Program-made: the position numbers and the translations under genes
Shown here: one piece after another, positions 1-5,796 of the stretch
Layout: each line of letters begins with the position of its first letter
Numbering within the stretch: position 1 is the first letter of the stretch
Assembly (NCBI GenBank): GCA_943357275.1
Contig: CALRGL010000056.1
Coordinates: 1 to 6,761, forward strand
Direction: 5' to 3'
DNA length: 6,761 bases
Origin: Candidatus Uhrbacteria bacterium RIFOXYB12_FULL_58_10
GTDB taxonomy: Bacteria > Patescibacteriota > Patescibacteriia > UBA9934 > GWF2-40-263
The notes under the pieces: generated by a model
Seen by the model: the letters and a program-made list of their open reading frames with translations, nothing else
What the model was told of the DNA's origin: nothing
Database searches by the model: none

Positions 1-1554
1 TGTTTCGTCCTGAATCAAGACGCGATTGGGCATGGACTTGCCAAACCCCATGCGCGTGATCATTTCAAACAGAATGCGATTCGCCTTTTTCAAATCGTCC
101 ACGGCGCCACTGGTCACGTCTTGAAACTGAATCTCTTCAGCCGCACGACCAGCAAGCAGAACACAGACGAGGTTCAAAAGAGCAGACTTGGAAAACAGAA
201 CTTTTTCTTCACTATTTGGAATGTTCAAGTTGTGACCAAGGGCACCCGTTGACGTCGGCATGATGGAAATCGAGGCAATGTCTGCCCCTTCCCCAAGCAC
301 CGCCTTTGCAATCGCATGTCCACTCTCGTGGAATGCAACAATTTTTCGCTCCCGATCTCCGAGCCGATTTCCTTTTTCTCGATGCCCCACAACAATGTTG
401 CGAATAGCTTCAAGGAAATGATCCGTGGTTACAGCCTCGGCTCCCGCCTTAGTTGCAAGCAAAGTCGCTTCGTTCACAATCGCCGCGAGATCCGCACCAA
501 CCATTCCGGCTGTCATCCCCGCGATCATCGACAAGTCTGCGGTGTCAGAAACCTTGATGTGTTTGGCATGACAACGCAAAATCGCTTCACGCACATTCTT
601 GGTCGGAGCCCCAACGTAAATCTTTCGATCGAATCGACCAGGTCGGAGCATGGCCGAATCCATACTTGCCAGACGATTGGTCGCTGCGATGATGAGCACG
701 GCTTCGTTTGCGGAGAATCCGTCCATCTCTGCAAGAAGAGCATTCAGTGTCGTGATACGATCATGGTCACCACCAGAGGTCGGGTTGTCAGAACGCTTCG
801 CTCCGATCCCATCAACCTCATCAATGAAAATGACACACGGGGCACACTTTCTCGCTTGCTTGAACAAGTCTCGCACACGACCCGTTCCAACACCCATGAA
901 CATCTCATTGAAGTCTGATCCGTTCATAGCAAGAAACGGCACACCCACTTCTCCGGCAACAGCCTTTGCAAGCAGTGTCTTTCCTGTTCCCGAAGGACCG
1001 TGAAGCAAGACGCCGGAAGGAACCTCTGCGCCCAGTCGTGTGAACTTCTTTGGGTCTCGCAGAAAGTCGATCATGTCTTGAAGCTGTTCTTTGCAGGTCT
1101 CGTAACCAGCTACATCCTCAAACGTACAATCGCTATGGACAATCTGCTTGTGCTGACTCTTTGCCATACGTTTCATAATGGTTGGCATGAACAAAATCAC
1201 GGCACAAAAAAAGATCGTCGACAACAGACTGAGTAGAGATGCAGAAAAGAATGACTTGTCTGCAAACGTATACTTCATCTTCTTCTCTTGAAGATAAGCC
1301 TCAAGAGACTTCATGTCTCCGCGAAAGTTCACGCGCCAGGTTTCCTTTGGCGGGTTTGAATCCGTTTGTCCAGAAACAGGAACCAGCTTGAGCACTTCAT
1401 CTTGGATTTCAATCGAGGCGACTTTGCCTTCCTCGATCAACTGTCGTCCGTCCGTAAACGAAACCGCCTCGTAGGCATTCGACCGATAAAGAAAAAAACC
1501 CAGGACAGAATTCACCAGAGCAATGTACAGTAACCACTTAATGTAACGTTTCAT
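1..1554 (-). CDS. ftsH: ATP-dependent zinc metalloprotease FtsH (3' end cut by window)
   Basis: Membrane-anchored AAA+ protease that unfolds and degrades damaged membrane and some cytosolic proteins. The open frame runs 518 codons from ATG 1554 to the left edge without a stop, so the C-terminus is missing. Seen in order: membrane span at about residues 6-23, an extracytoplasmic segment of about 75 residues, and a second span at about 102-124. The AAA domain has Walker A GPSGTGKT (186-193), pore motif MFMGVG around F219, Walker B VIFIDE with D245/E246, and an SRH ending LRPGRFDR with arginine fingers R307 and R310. The M41 protease motif HESGH is at 409-413, and the likely third zinc ligand is D487 in VDDLKKAN. 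These positions closely track E. coli FtsH. Small deviations are GPS for the usual GPP in Walker A and HESGH for HEAGH; both keep the catalytic residues. The start is set by AGGAGG six bases upstream. The gene is transcribed alone from its own promoter. Identification is essentially certain. Confidence 0.97.
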   Translation of the reverse strand, partial: MKRYIKWLLYIALVNSVLGFFLYRSNAYEAVSFTDGRQLIEEGKVASIEIQDEVLKLVPVSGQTDSNPPKETWRVNFRGDMKSLEAYLQEKKMKYTFADKSFFSASLLSLLSTIFFCAVILFMPTIMKRMAKSQHKQIVHSDCTFEDVAGYETCKEQLQDMIDFLRDPKKFTRLGAEVPSGVLLHGPSGTGKTLLAKAVAGEVGVPFLAMNGSDFNEMFMGVGTGRVRDLFKQARKCAPCVIFIDEVDGIGAKRSDNPTSGGDHDRITTLNALLAEMDGFSANEAVLIIAATNRLASMDSAMLRPGRFDRKIYVGAPTKNVREAILRCHAKHIKVSDTADLSMIAGMTAGMVGADLAAIVNEATLLATKAGAEAVTTDHFLEAIRNIVVGHREKGNRLGDRERKIVAFHESGHAIAKAVLGEGADIASISIMPTSTGALGHNLNIPNSEEKVLFSKSALLNLVCVLLAGRAAEEIQFQDVTSGAVDDLKKANRILFEMITRMGFGKSMPNRVLIQDET

Positions 1555-1560
1555 GAGCAC

Positions 1561-1568
1561 CCTCCTTT
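1561..1568 (-). promoter_or_regulatory. Ribosome binding site of ftsH
   Basis: On the minus strand AAAGGAGG lies six bases before ATG 1554. It matches the anti-Shine-Dalgarno sequence and fixes the ftsH start. Confidence 0.9.
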
Positions 1569-1593
1569 GTTTTTGTGAAAAGAACGAAGCCGA

Positions 1594-1622
1594 ACTCTAC
1601 AAAAGAAAAACGAACCCGTCAA
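1594..1622 (-). promoter_or_regulatory. Predicted sigma70-type promoter of ftsH
   Basis: Minus strand: TTGACG (1622-1617, 5 of 6 matches to the -35 consensus), a 17-base spacer, then TAGAGT (1599-1594, 4 of 6 matches to the -10). Transcription would start near 1587, giving a leader of about 33 bases with the ribosome site inside it. The -35 box and spacer lie within the terminator of the upstream operon. Confidence 0.6.
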
Positions 1623-1631
1623 TGGTTCGTT
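1601..1631 (-). terminator. Factor-independent terminator of the guaB1-SDR operon
   Basis: Begins just after the SDR stop codon. On the minus strand the 8-base arm AACGAACC (1631-1624) pairs perfectly with GGTTCGTT (1616-1609) around a 7-base loop. It is followed by a T-rich tract, TTTTTCTTTT (1610-1601). Confidence 0.88.
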
Positions 1632-1633
1632 CT

Positions 1634-2389
1634 TTATAACAGTGTTCTCACAAAATTTGTCACAACATTTCGCGGTAACAATCGAACAAGAAATATCATG
1701 AGACAATTCTTCCATCCATAAATGGCAATCTGTTTTCCGCGTATCAAAGCTTCATATCCAAATTGTGCAACCTCTTTTCCTGTCGGAAGATGTTTACGAT
1801 AGGTCTCTCCCCAATCAGAACCTGCAGCCATATCAAACTCTGTTGATGTTGCTCCTGGGCAAAGGACAGTCACACTCACACCTGTTCCTTCAAGTTCTTT
1901 TGAGATCGCTTCGGAGAACGAGAGAACAAACGCTTTACTTGCAAAGTAAACAGACATTGTTGGACCCGGTACAAACGCTGCGATGGAAGCAAGATTTAAA
2001 ATCCCTCCCTTGCCACACTTAACCATCGAGGGAAGCAGAAGTCGTGTCAACTCGGTGAGTGCAATCATATTGAGTTGCATCATGGCCTGTGTTTTTTCCA
2101 AAGAAGATTCAATGAACAATCCCGCATCACCTGAACCAGCGTTATTCACAAGCACGTCAATTTGTTTTCCACTCAGTGCAGAAACAATTCTTTGTGCAGC
2201 TCCCTCTTTAGAAAGATCTTCAATAAGGAGTTGAACGCTTCTTTGTGTTGTTGATTCAATCTCTGTTTTCAACGCTTCTAGTCGATCACCTCGACGTGCA
2301 ACCAAAACAAGATCATTTCCCTCTCGGGCAAAAATCTTTGCAAATTCAAGACCAATTCCGCTTGACGCACCAGTAATAAGAACTGTCAT
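1634..2389 (-). CDS. Short-chain dehydrogenase/reductase, DltE-like (COG0300 type)
   Basis: Classical SDR oxidoreductase of 251 residues, a usual family length, predicted cytosolic or membrane-peripheral. Seen: the Rossmann nucleotide loop TGASSGIG (6-13), NNAG (82-85), catalytic N107, S135, Y148 and K152 (YFASK), and PG at 178-179. Arginines 32-33 after the second strand suggest NADPH rather than NADH; this is inference. The C-terminal hydrophobic stretch GWKNCLMIFLVRLLPR resembles the tail of DltE/YqjQ-like SDRs acting on lipid or carbonyl substrates, but the substrate cannot be read. It starts four bases after the guaB1 stop (TAA CTAT ATG) with no convincing Shine-Dalgarno, so it is probably translated by coupling to guaB1. 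It is the last gene before a terminator. Family certain, function unknown. Confidence 0.93.
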   Translation of the reverse strand: MTVLITGASSGIGLEFAKIFAREGNDLVLVARRGDRLEALKTEIESTTQRSVQLLIEDLSKEGAAQRIVSALSGKQIDVLVNNAGSGDAGLFIESSLEKTQAMMQLNMIALTELTRLLLPSMVKCGKGGILNLASIAAFVPGPTMSVYFASKAFVLSFSEAISKELEGTGVSVTVLCPGATSTEFDMAAGSDWGETYRKHLPTGKEVAQFGYEALIRGKQIAIYGWKNCLMIFLVRLLPRNVVTNFVRTLL

Positions 2390-2393
2390 ATAG

Positions 2394-3836
2394 TTACCAA
2401 CTTTGACTTACAGGTTTTCCTTCATTATAGCCTGACTCTGTTTGTACTCCCACAATAGCATTCTGATAAAAATCTTCTAAGTTACTTGCTCCCATGTAGG
2501 TACAGGCACTTCTGAGTCCGGCTGTGATCTGATCGATGATATCTTCCACGGATTCCTGACCTGACTTCAAATACATCTTCGACTGACTCACACCCTCTTC
2601 AAAAAATTCACGACGAGCCATTTCAAACGCATCTACTTCCCTGTTGCGATTGATCACCGCGCGTTGACTTGCCATCCCAAATTGTTCTTTATACATCTTT
2701 CCTTGTTCATCAAATTGAACATCCGCCGGACTCTCATACGTTCCCGCAAACCATGTTCCGATCATCACGGACGTTGCACCCGCTGCAAGAGCAAGCGCCA
2801 CGTCGCGCGGATGTTTTACCCCACCGTCTGCAATCACTCCCACGCCAAATCGACGCGCGGTTTGTGCGACGCGATGGACCGCGGAAAACTGTGGTCGACC
2901 AACACCTGTTGTCATCCGTGTCTTGCACGCACCACCTGGACCAATACCAACCTTGAGAACATTCGCTCCCGCGGCAATCAAGTCTTCCGCTGCAACAGAC
3001 GTCACAATATTCCCGGCTATGAGCGCTCGATCTGGACCGATGATGGCTCGAGCATTGCGAATCGCTTTCAACATTCGATCTTGATGACCATGCGCTGTAT
3101 CCAAACAAAACGCATCCACGCCCATTTCCAAAAGTCGTTCCAAGTTTTCTTCCAACCCCTCGCGAATACGCACAGCAACACAGGTCTTCAATTCCCCTCG
3201 CGTATTCATCGCTGGTTGATACATCGTTGCGCGCACACAGCCTTTCTTGGTCATCACTCCAGCAAGCGTTCCATCCTCGTGTACAACCGGAACGATATTT
3301 AATCGTCGATCATTCAAGAACGCAAAAATTTCTCGCGGTGACAGTGTACTTGGCACACTGATGACCTGGCGTGTCATCACCTCACCGATACGGTTATAAC
3401 GATCGCGTCGATACCCATCTTTCTCCGTAAAAATACCTACGGGTTTATTTCCTTCATCAACAACAATCACAGCCCCATGCGAACGCTTGTGAATCAAGTT
3501 AAGTGCCGTCTGCACGGTTTCCTCTTGTGTAAGTACAACAGGCGTCTCAAACACGTGATGACATTTCTTCACCTGACGCACAATGTCCTCGATACGTTCC
3601 ATAGACATATCCTGCGTAAAGACAACCATTCCTCCTCGACGTGTTACCGTCTCAGCCATACGCTTTCCAGCCACCGCTGTCATGTTAGAAACAACGATGG
3701 GTGTATTAAGTTGAAGAGCGTCATGCGTGGACAAATCCACATCCATACGTGAAACAACATCCGAATATCTCGGCATCAAAAACACATCATTGTAGGTAAG
3801 CTCTTTTCGCTCGTCGCGAGGTCGTAGAAATATCAT
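2394..3836 (-). CDS. guaB1: GuaB1-type IMPDH/GMP reductase family protein with CBS pair
   Basis: A 480-residue protein of the IMP dehydrogenase/GMP reductase family. Seen: a TYNDVFLMP N-terminus; a TIM-barrel start with NMTAVAGKRMAET (51-63); a CBS pair inserted at about 95-205; then the barrel resumes with DTAHGHQ (246-252), GNIV, phosphate/NAD loop GIGPGGACKTR carrying catalytic C304, ADGGVKHPRDVA (336-347), GTWFAGTYESP (360-370) and flap FGMASQRA. The motifs NMTAVAG, TGVGRPQFSAV, FAGTYESP and a C-terminus ending in SW are, from memory, those of the GuaB1 family described in Actinobacteria, where mycobacterial GuaB1 works as a CBS-containing GMP reductase (GMP to IMP, NADPH). They differ from canonical GuaB. 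GMP reductase activity here is therefore a family-based inference; an IMPDH activity is the alternative. First gene of an operon with the SDR. It has no Shine-Dalgarno and a promoter immediately upstream. Confidence 0.93.
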   Translation of the reverse strand: MIFLRPRDERKELTYNDVFLMPRYSDVVSRMDVDLSTHDALQLNTPIVVSNMTAVAGKRMAETVTRRGGMVVFTQDMSMERIEDIVRQVKKCHHVFETPVVLTQEETVQTALNLIHKRSHGAVIVVDEGNKPVGIFTEKDGYRRDRYNRIGEVMTRQVISVPSTLSPREIFAFLNDRRLNIVPVVHEDGTLAGVMTKKGCVRATMYQPAMNTRGELKTCVAVRIREGLEENLERLLEMGVDAFCLDTAHGHQDRMLKAIRNARAIIGPDRALIAGNIVTSVAAEDLIAAGANVLKVGIGPGGACKTRMTTGVGRPQFSAVHRVAQTARRFGVGVIADGGVKHPRDVALALAAGATSVMIGTWFAGTYESPADVQFDEQGKMYKEQFGMASQRAVINRNREVDAFEMARREFFEEGVSQSKMYLKSGQESVEDIIDQITAGLRSACTYMGASNLEDFYQNAIVGVQTESGYNEGKPVSQSW

Positions 3837-3845
3837 AGCGGGATC

Positions 3846-3874
3846 ACTTTACGTGAGATAAAAATGGGTGACAA
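3846..3874 (-). promoter_or_regulatory. Predicted promoter of guaB1, close to the start codon
   Basis: Minus strand: TTGTCA (3874-3869, 5 of 6 to consensus), a 17-base spacer, TAAAGT (3851-3846, 4 of 6). Only nine bases separate the -10 box from ATG 3836, so transcription would start within about 0-3 bases of the start codon. This agrees with the missing ribosome site. Confidence 0.55.
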
Positions 3875-3895
3875 GCGGACTATTCACAGGCAAAC

Positions 3896-3924
3896 AAAAA
3901 ACCCGTGTCTCGCAGACAGGGGTT
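3896..3924 (-). terminator. Terminator of the RNA ligase gene, overlapping its stop codon
   Basis: On the minus strand AACCC (3924-3920) pairs with GGGTT (3904-3900), one C/C mismatch follows, and TGTCT (3918-3914) pairs with AGACA (3910-3906) around loop GCG. A run of T (3901-3896) follows. The first stem bases are part of the TAA stop at 3923-3925. Confidence 0.85.
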
Positions 3925-5095
3925 AGGGAGCAGGATGCCAGTTCTCGTCCAGGTGTCGAATCAGCTTGTTGCAGATGCCTCGGAAGTAAGGCGTGTTCTG
4001 CTCTGCAGGAACCAGGGCATAGAGATGTCGACGCTTTTCTTTGAGCTCTTTCATGAATAGAACCCGCAGAATACGACCAAGCAGTTCGTTCGCGGTAACC
4101 ACCACCTCTTCATCAAGCGTGGAGAGCATCTTGTCCAAGGTGCCTGCCAAGATTCGATTCATCAGATACGTAGGCGACAGCTTGGCCATCACCATCATCT
4201 GAATATAGGTCTCGTATTTGATCTTGACCTTCACCCCGTTTGCACACGTGATGACATGGCCTTCACGGTTTCGAACAGAACGATCTTTCATGCTTCCGAT
4301 GAGCGCTTCCAGTTGCTTTGGATCCTCATACAGAGCATCGGTGTGCCCAGGACTCACACACAGCTTTTTGGCAAGCGCCAACTTTTCATCCATCGACCAT
4401 TCACGCAATGTGACGTTGTCGTAAACAGCCAACAAGACAAAATGCTGTTGCCCACCATAGTTCACATGAACCTCTGTGGACGGATCAATGACCTCAAACA
4501 GACACGTGGTTTTTGGATGGATGTGTTGGTTCCACACGTAGGCCTGTTGATACCCCTCAAGCATTTCTTTCCCAAGCTTGGAGGTTGGACTCATAAAGGA
4601 TCCACGTGTGGTCAGAACAAGCTCACTCCGATAACGAAAGACAATTCCCAGATGACCGTCTTCTTTTGGAAGGATCCCCCAGGGACCATTCTCTTTCACG
4701 GAAGAAAGAGTCGTCTCAGGATGCTCACCCAAGTTGAAGAACTTCGGAAAGGGATGAGCGAGAAGCTCGGCACGAAGCGTGAACACGATTCCACGACACA
4801 TCCGAAGGGCGGAAGTCCATCCTTCCGGAAAGGCGTGAAGCGTGTTGTGCGCCGTGGGTGTGTAGTTGAACATGATCAGAGGATGCGTCGGATGGAAATC
4901 CGCATTGACAAGCGAACTGATCACCGGCATCCCCGGCTTTTGAACATATCCAAACAACTCAGCCATCTTCGTACGGTTTTTAGGGACCGCACACCACGCA
5001 CGAAACGTTTCTCGCGAAGTCACGTTGTCGGCACTCAAAAGACAAACAAACCGCGTCAACCGTTCAATCCCATCTCGACGATCTTCGATCTTCAT
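3923..5095 (-). CDS. T4 Rnl1-type ATP-dependent RNA ligase
   Basis: A 390-residue protein that should seal 5'-phosphate and 3'-OH RNA ends through ligase-AMP and RNA-AMP intermediates in the cytosol. All nucleotidyltransferase motifs are visible: CRGIVF (100-105) and HPFPKFFNLGE (114-124), as in T4 Rnl1; motif I KEDG with the AMP-accepting K144; motif III LFEV with E201 followed by VHVNYG; motif IV EGHV (278-281); motif V VKIKYETY with K291 and K293. The nucleotide-binding core matches T4 Rnl1 (374 residues, nucleophile K99), but K144 lies about 45 residues later, so the N-terminus is extended. About 97 residues after motif V look helical, as in the Rnl1 C-terminal domain. No adjacent polynucleotide kinase/phosphatase is seen. 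The gene stands alone between its own promoter and terminator, divergent to an unknown gene. AGGAGG lies five bases before ATG 5095; the ATG at 5099 is out of frame. The family is sure; the natural substrate is not known. Confidence 0.93.
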   Translation of the reverse strand: MKIEDRRDGIERLTRFVCLLSADNVTSRETFRAWCAVPKNRTKMAELFGYVQKPGMPVISSLVNADFHPTHPLIMFNYTPTAHNTLHAFPEGWTSALRMCRGIVFTLRAELLAHPFPKFFNLGEHPETTLSSVKENGPWGILPKEDGHLGIVFRYRSELVLTTRGSFMSPTSKLGKEMLEGYQQAYVWNQHIHPKTTCLFEVIDPSTEVHVNYGGQQHFVLLAVYDNVTLREWSMDEKLALAKKLCVSPGHTDALYEDPKQLEALIGSMKDRSVRNREGHVITCANGVKVKIKYETYIQMMVMAKLSPTYLMNRILAGTLDKMLSTLDEEVVVTANELLGRILRVLFMKELKEKRRHLYALVPAEQNTPYFRGICNKLIRHLDENWHPAP

Positions 5096-5097
5096 TC

Positions 5098-5114
5098 ATT
5101 CCTCCTTCAGGAAT
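5098..5114 (-). promoter_or_regulatory. Hairpin over the ribosome site of the RNA ligase gene
   Basis: In the minus-strand leader ATTCCT (5114-5109) can pair with AGGAAT (5103-5098) around loop GAAGG. The ribosome site AAGGAGG (5107-5101) is split between loop and stem, so the fold could limit translation. It is a short 6-base stem; function is inferred. Confidence 0.4.
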
Positions 5115-5137
5115 CTGTCTGTCATGAACGAAACGAG

Positions 5138-5165
5138 AGTCTAACAAAAAAGACGATTTTGTCAA
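5138..5165 (-). promoter_or_regulatory. Predicted promoter of the RNA ligase gene
   Basis: Minus strand: perfect -35 TTGACA (5165-5160), a 16-base spacer, and TAGACT (5143-5138) preceded by TGT, an extended -10 signature. The start would fall near 5131, giving a leader of about 35 bases. Confidence 0.65.
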
Positions 5166-5175
5166 TCCTTTGACA
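5160..5175. repeat. Inverted repeat formed by two divergent -35 boxes
   Basis: TGTCAA TCCT TTGACA is a perfect 6-base inverted repeat with a 4-base centre. Each arm is the consensus -35 box of one divergent promoter. It could simply reflect promoter geometry, or also serve as an operator for a dimeric regulator. Confidence 0.75.
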
Positions 5176-5198
5176 GATCACTTCGCTCTTGTTAGGTT
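5170..5198 (+). promoter_or_regulatory. Predicted promoter of the 160-residue unknown gene
   Basis: Perfect -35 TTGACA (5170-5175), a 17-base spacer, then TAGGTT (5193-5198; a weak 3 of 6 match) preceded by TGT as an extended -10. The start would fall near 5205, leaving a leader of about 20 bases. Confidence 0.5.
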
Positions 5199-5210
5199 GA
5201 TGTGTCCTTG

Positions 5211-5217
5211 AAGGAGG
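5211..5217 (+). promoter_or_regulatory. Ribosome binding site of the 160-residue unknown gene
   Basis: AAGGAGG lies six bases before ATG 5224 and sets that start. TGTCCT (5203-5208) can pair with AGG (5215-5217) and ACA (5219-5221) with one bulged T, a fold resembling the one before the divergent ligase gene. Confidence 0.85.
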
Positions 5218-5223
5218 TACATC

Positions 5224-5706
5224 ATGTCAAAAATCATGACGTTCTTTGAACCATTCTCTGGTCGCGCAATTGTTTCACTGGATCCACAGACGTTTCATCT
5301 GCTGGAAGTAAAAGACGACGATAAGGTTGAAGGTCCACGCACGCTTCCAACCACGTTCAACATGAATGCCTGGATCGATGTGCGTCACTGCGAAACCTTG
5401 CACATCGACATCGGTGAATATCCGCTTGAACCGCTCCAGAAGTATATGCTCGTCCAGACGCGTCTTCACCAGCTCACTAGTTGGTTTGAGCGATCAATGA
5501 ACGGAACGTTTACCAATTCGTTTCGAAATCGATGTGCCGTTCAGTTTGAACGATACTTTGCTCTGGCAACTTCCGAAGTTGTCAAAGAATTTCGGGAAAA
5601 CGCGAAGAGTATCCTCGCTCAGCCTGACATCGACTGCACCAACCATCCATTCAAGGCTGGAAGCGCAGGCATCGTTACACTGGAACACATCACCAAACAT
5701 CCTTGA
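5224..5706 (+). CDS. Unrecognised 160-residue cytosolic protein divergent to the RNA ligase
   Basis: Not recognised. No signal peptide, membrane span or known catalytic motif is visible. The first about 65 residues read as strand-rich (FSGRAIVSL, FHLLEVKDDD, ETLHIDIGEY), and about 68-130 as amphipathic helices rich in Arg, Phe and Gln (LQKYMLVQTRLHQL, AVQFERYFALATSEVVKEF). Three cysteines are scattered (C56, C104, C138). It is the only plus-strand gene here. A strong ribosome site, a promoter and a terminator starting inside its TGA stop support it as real. It shares its control region with the RNA ligase gene, which hints at a linked role such as RNA-end processing or control of the ligase; this is guilt by association only. 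Its TGA stop argues against codes that read TGA as glycine or tryptophan. Confidence 0.85.
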   Translation: MSKIMTFFEPFSGRAIVSLDPQTFHLLEVKDDDKVEGPRTLPTTFNMNAWIDVRHCETLHIDIGEYPLEPLQKYMLVQTRLHQLTSWFERSMNGTFTNSFRNRCAVQFERYFALATSEVVKEFRENAKSILAQPDIDCTNHPFKAGSAGIVTLEHITKHP

Positions 5707-5732
5707 GCCCAATACGGGGCTCTTTTTCTTTT
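5705..5732 (+). terminator. Terminator of the 160-residue unknown gene
   Basis: GAGCCC (5705-5710) pairs perfectly with GGGCTC (5717-5722) around a 6-base loop, followed by TTTTTCTTTT. Two bases of the TGA stop are inside the stem. Confidence 0.9.
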
Positions 5733-5740
5733 CCAACAAA

Positions 5741-5793
5741 AAAACCACCCTTCGACCTGTCTACCGTCAGGCAGGCAAGCTTGGGGTGGTTTT
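5741..5793 (-). terminator. Long-loop terminator of the GYVP-repeat gene
   Basis: On the minus strand AAAACCACCC (5793-5784) pairs perfectly over 10 bases with GGGTGGTTTT (5750-5741), followed by more T. The 33-base interior holds a second potential hairpin (5756-5761 with 5770-5775). The interior is much longer than in the other terminators here. The stem can also form in plus-strand RNA, backing up the facing terminator. Confidence 0.8.
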
Positions 5794-5796
5794 CTG

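Noticed and set aside
316..918. A 200-codon plus-strand open frame opposite ftsH.
   Set aside because: It is antisense to the AAA and protease domains of ftsH, which are intact in the other strand. Its protein has no recognisable features and it has no ribosome site.
2664..3302. Plus-strand and minus-strand alternative frames inside guaB1.
   Set aside because: The guaB1 frame carries all family motifs across this stretch. The alternatives lack ribosome sites and sensible composition.
4256..5173. A 305-codon plus-strand open frame opposite the RNA ligase.
   Set aside because: It mirrors a fully motif-supported ligase gene and runs through that gene's promoter and ribosome site. The product looks like shadow coding.
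5704..5706. Possible recoding of TGA (as in Gracilibacteria or Absconditabacteria).
   Set aside because: TGA sits exactly at a terminator stem and ends the frame sensibly. No in-frame TGA was found inside the other genes.
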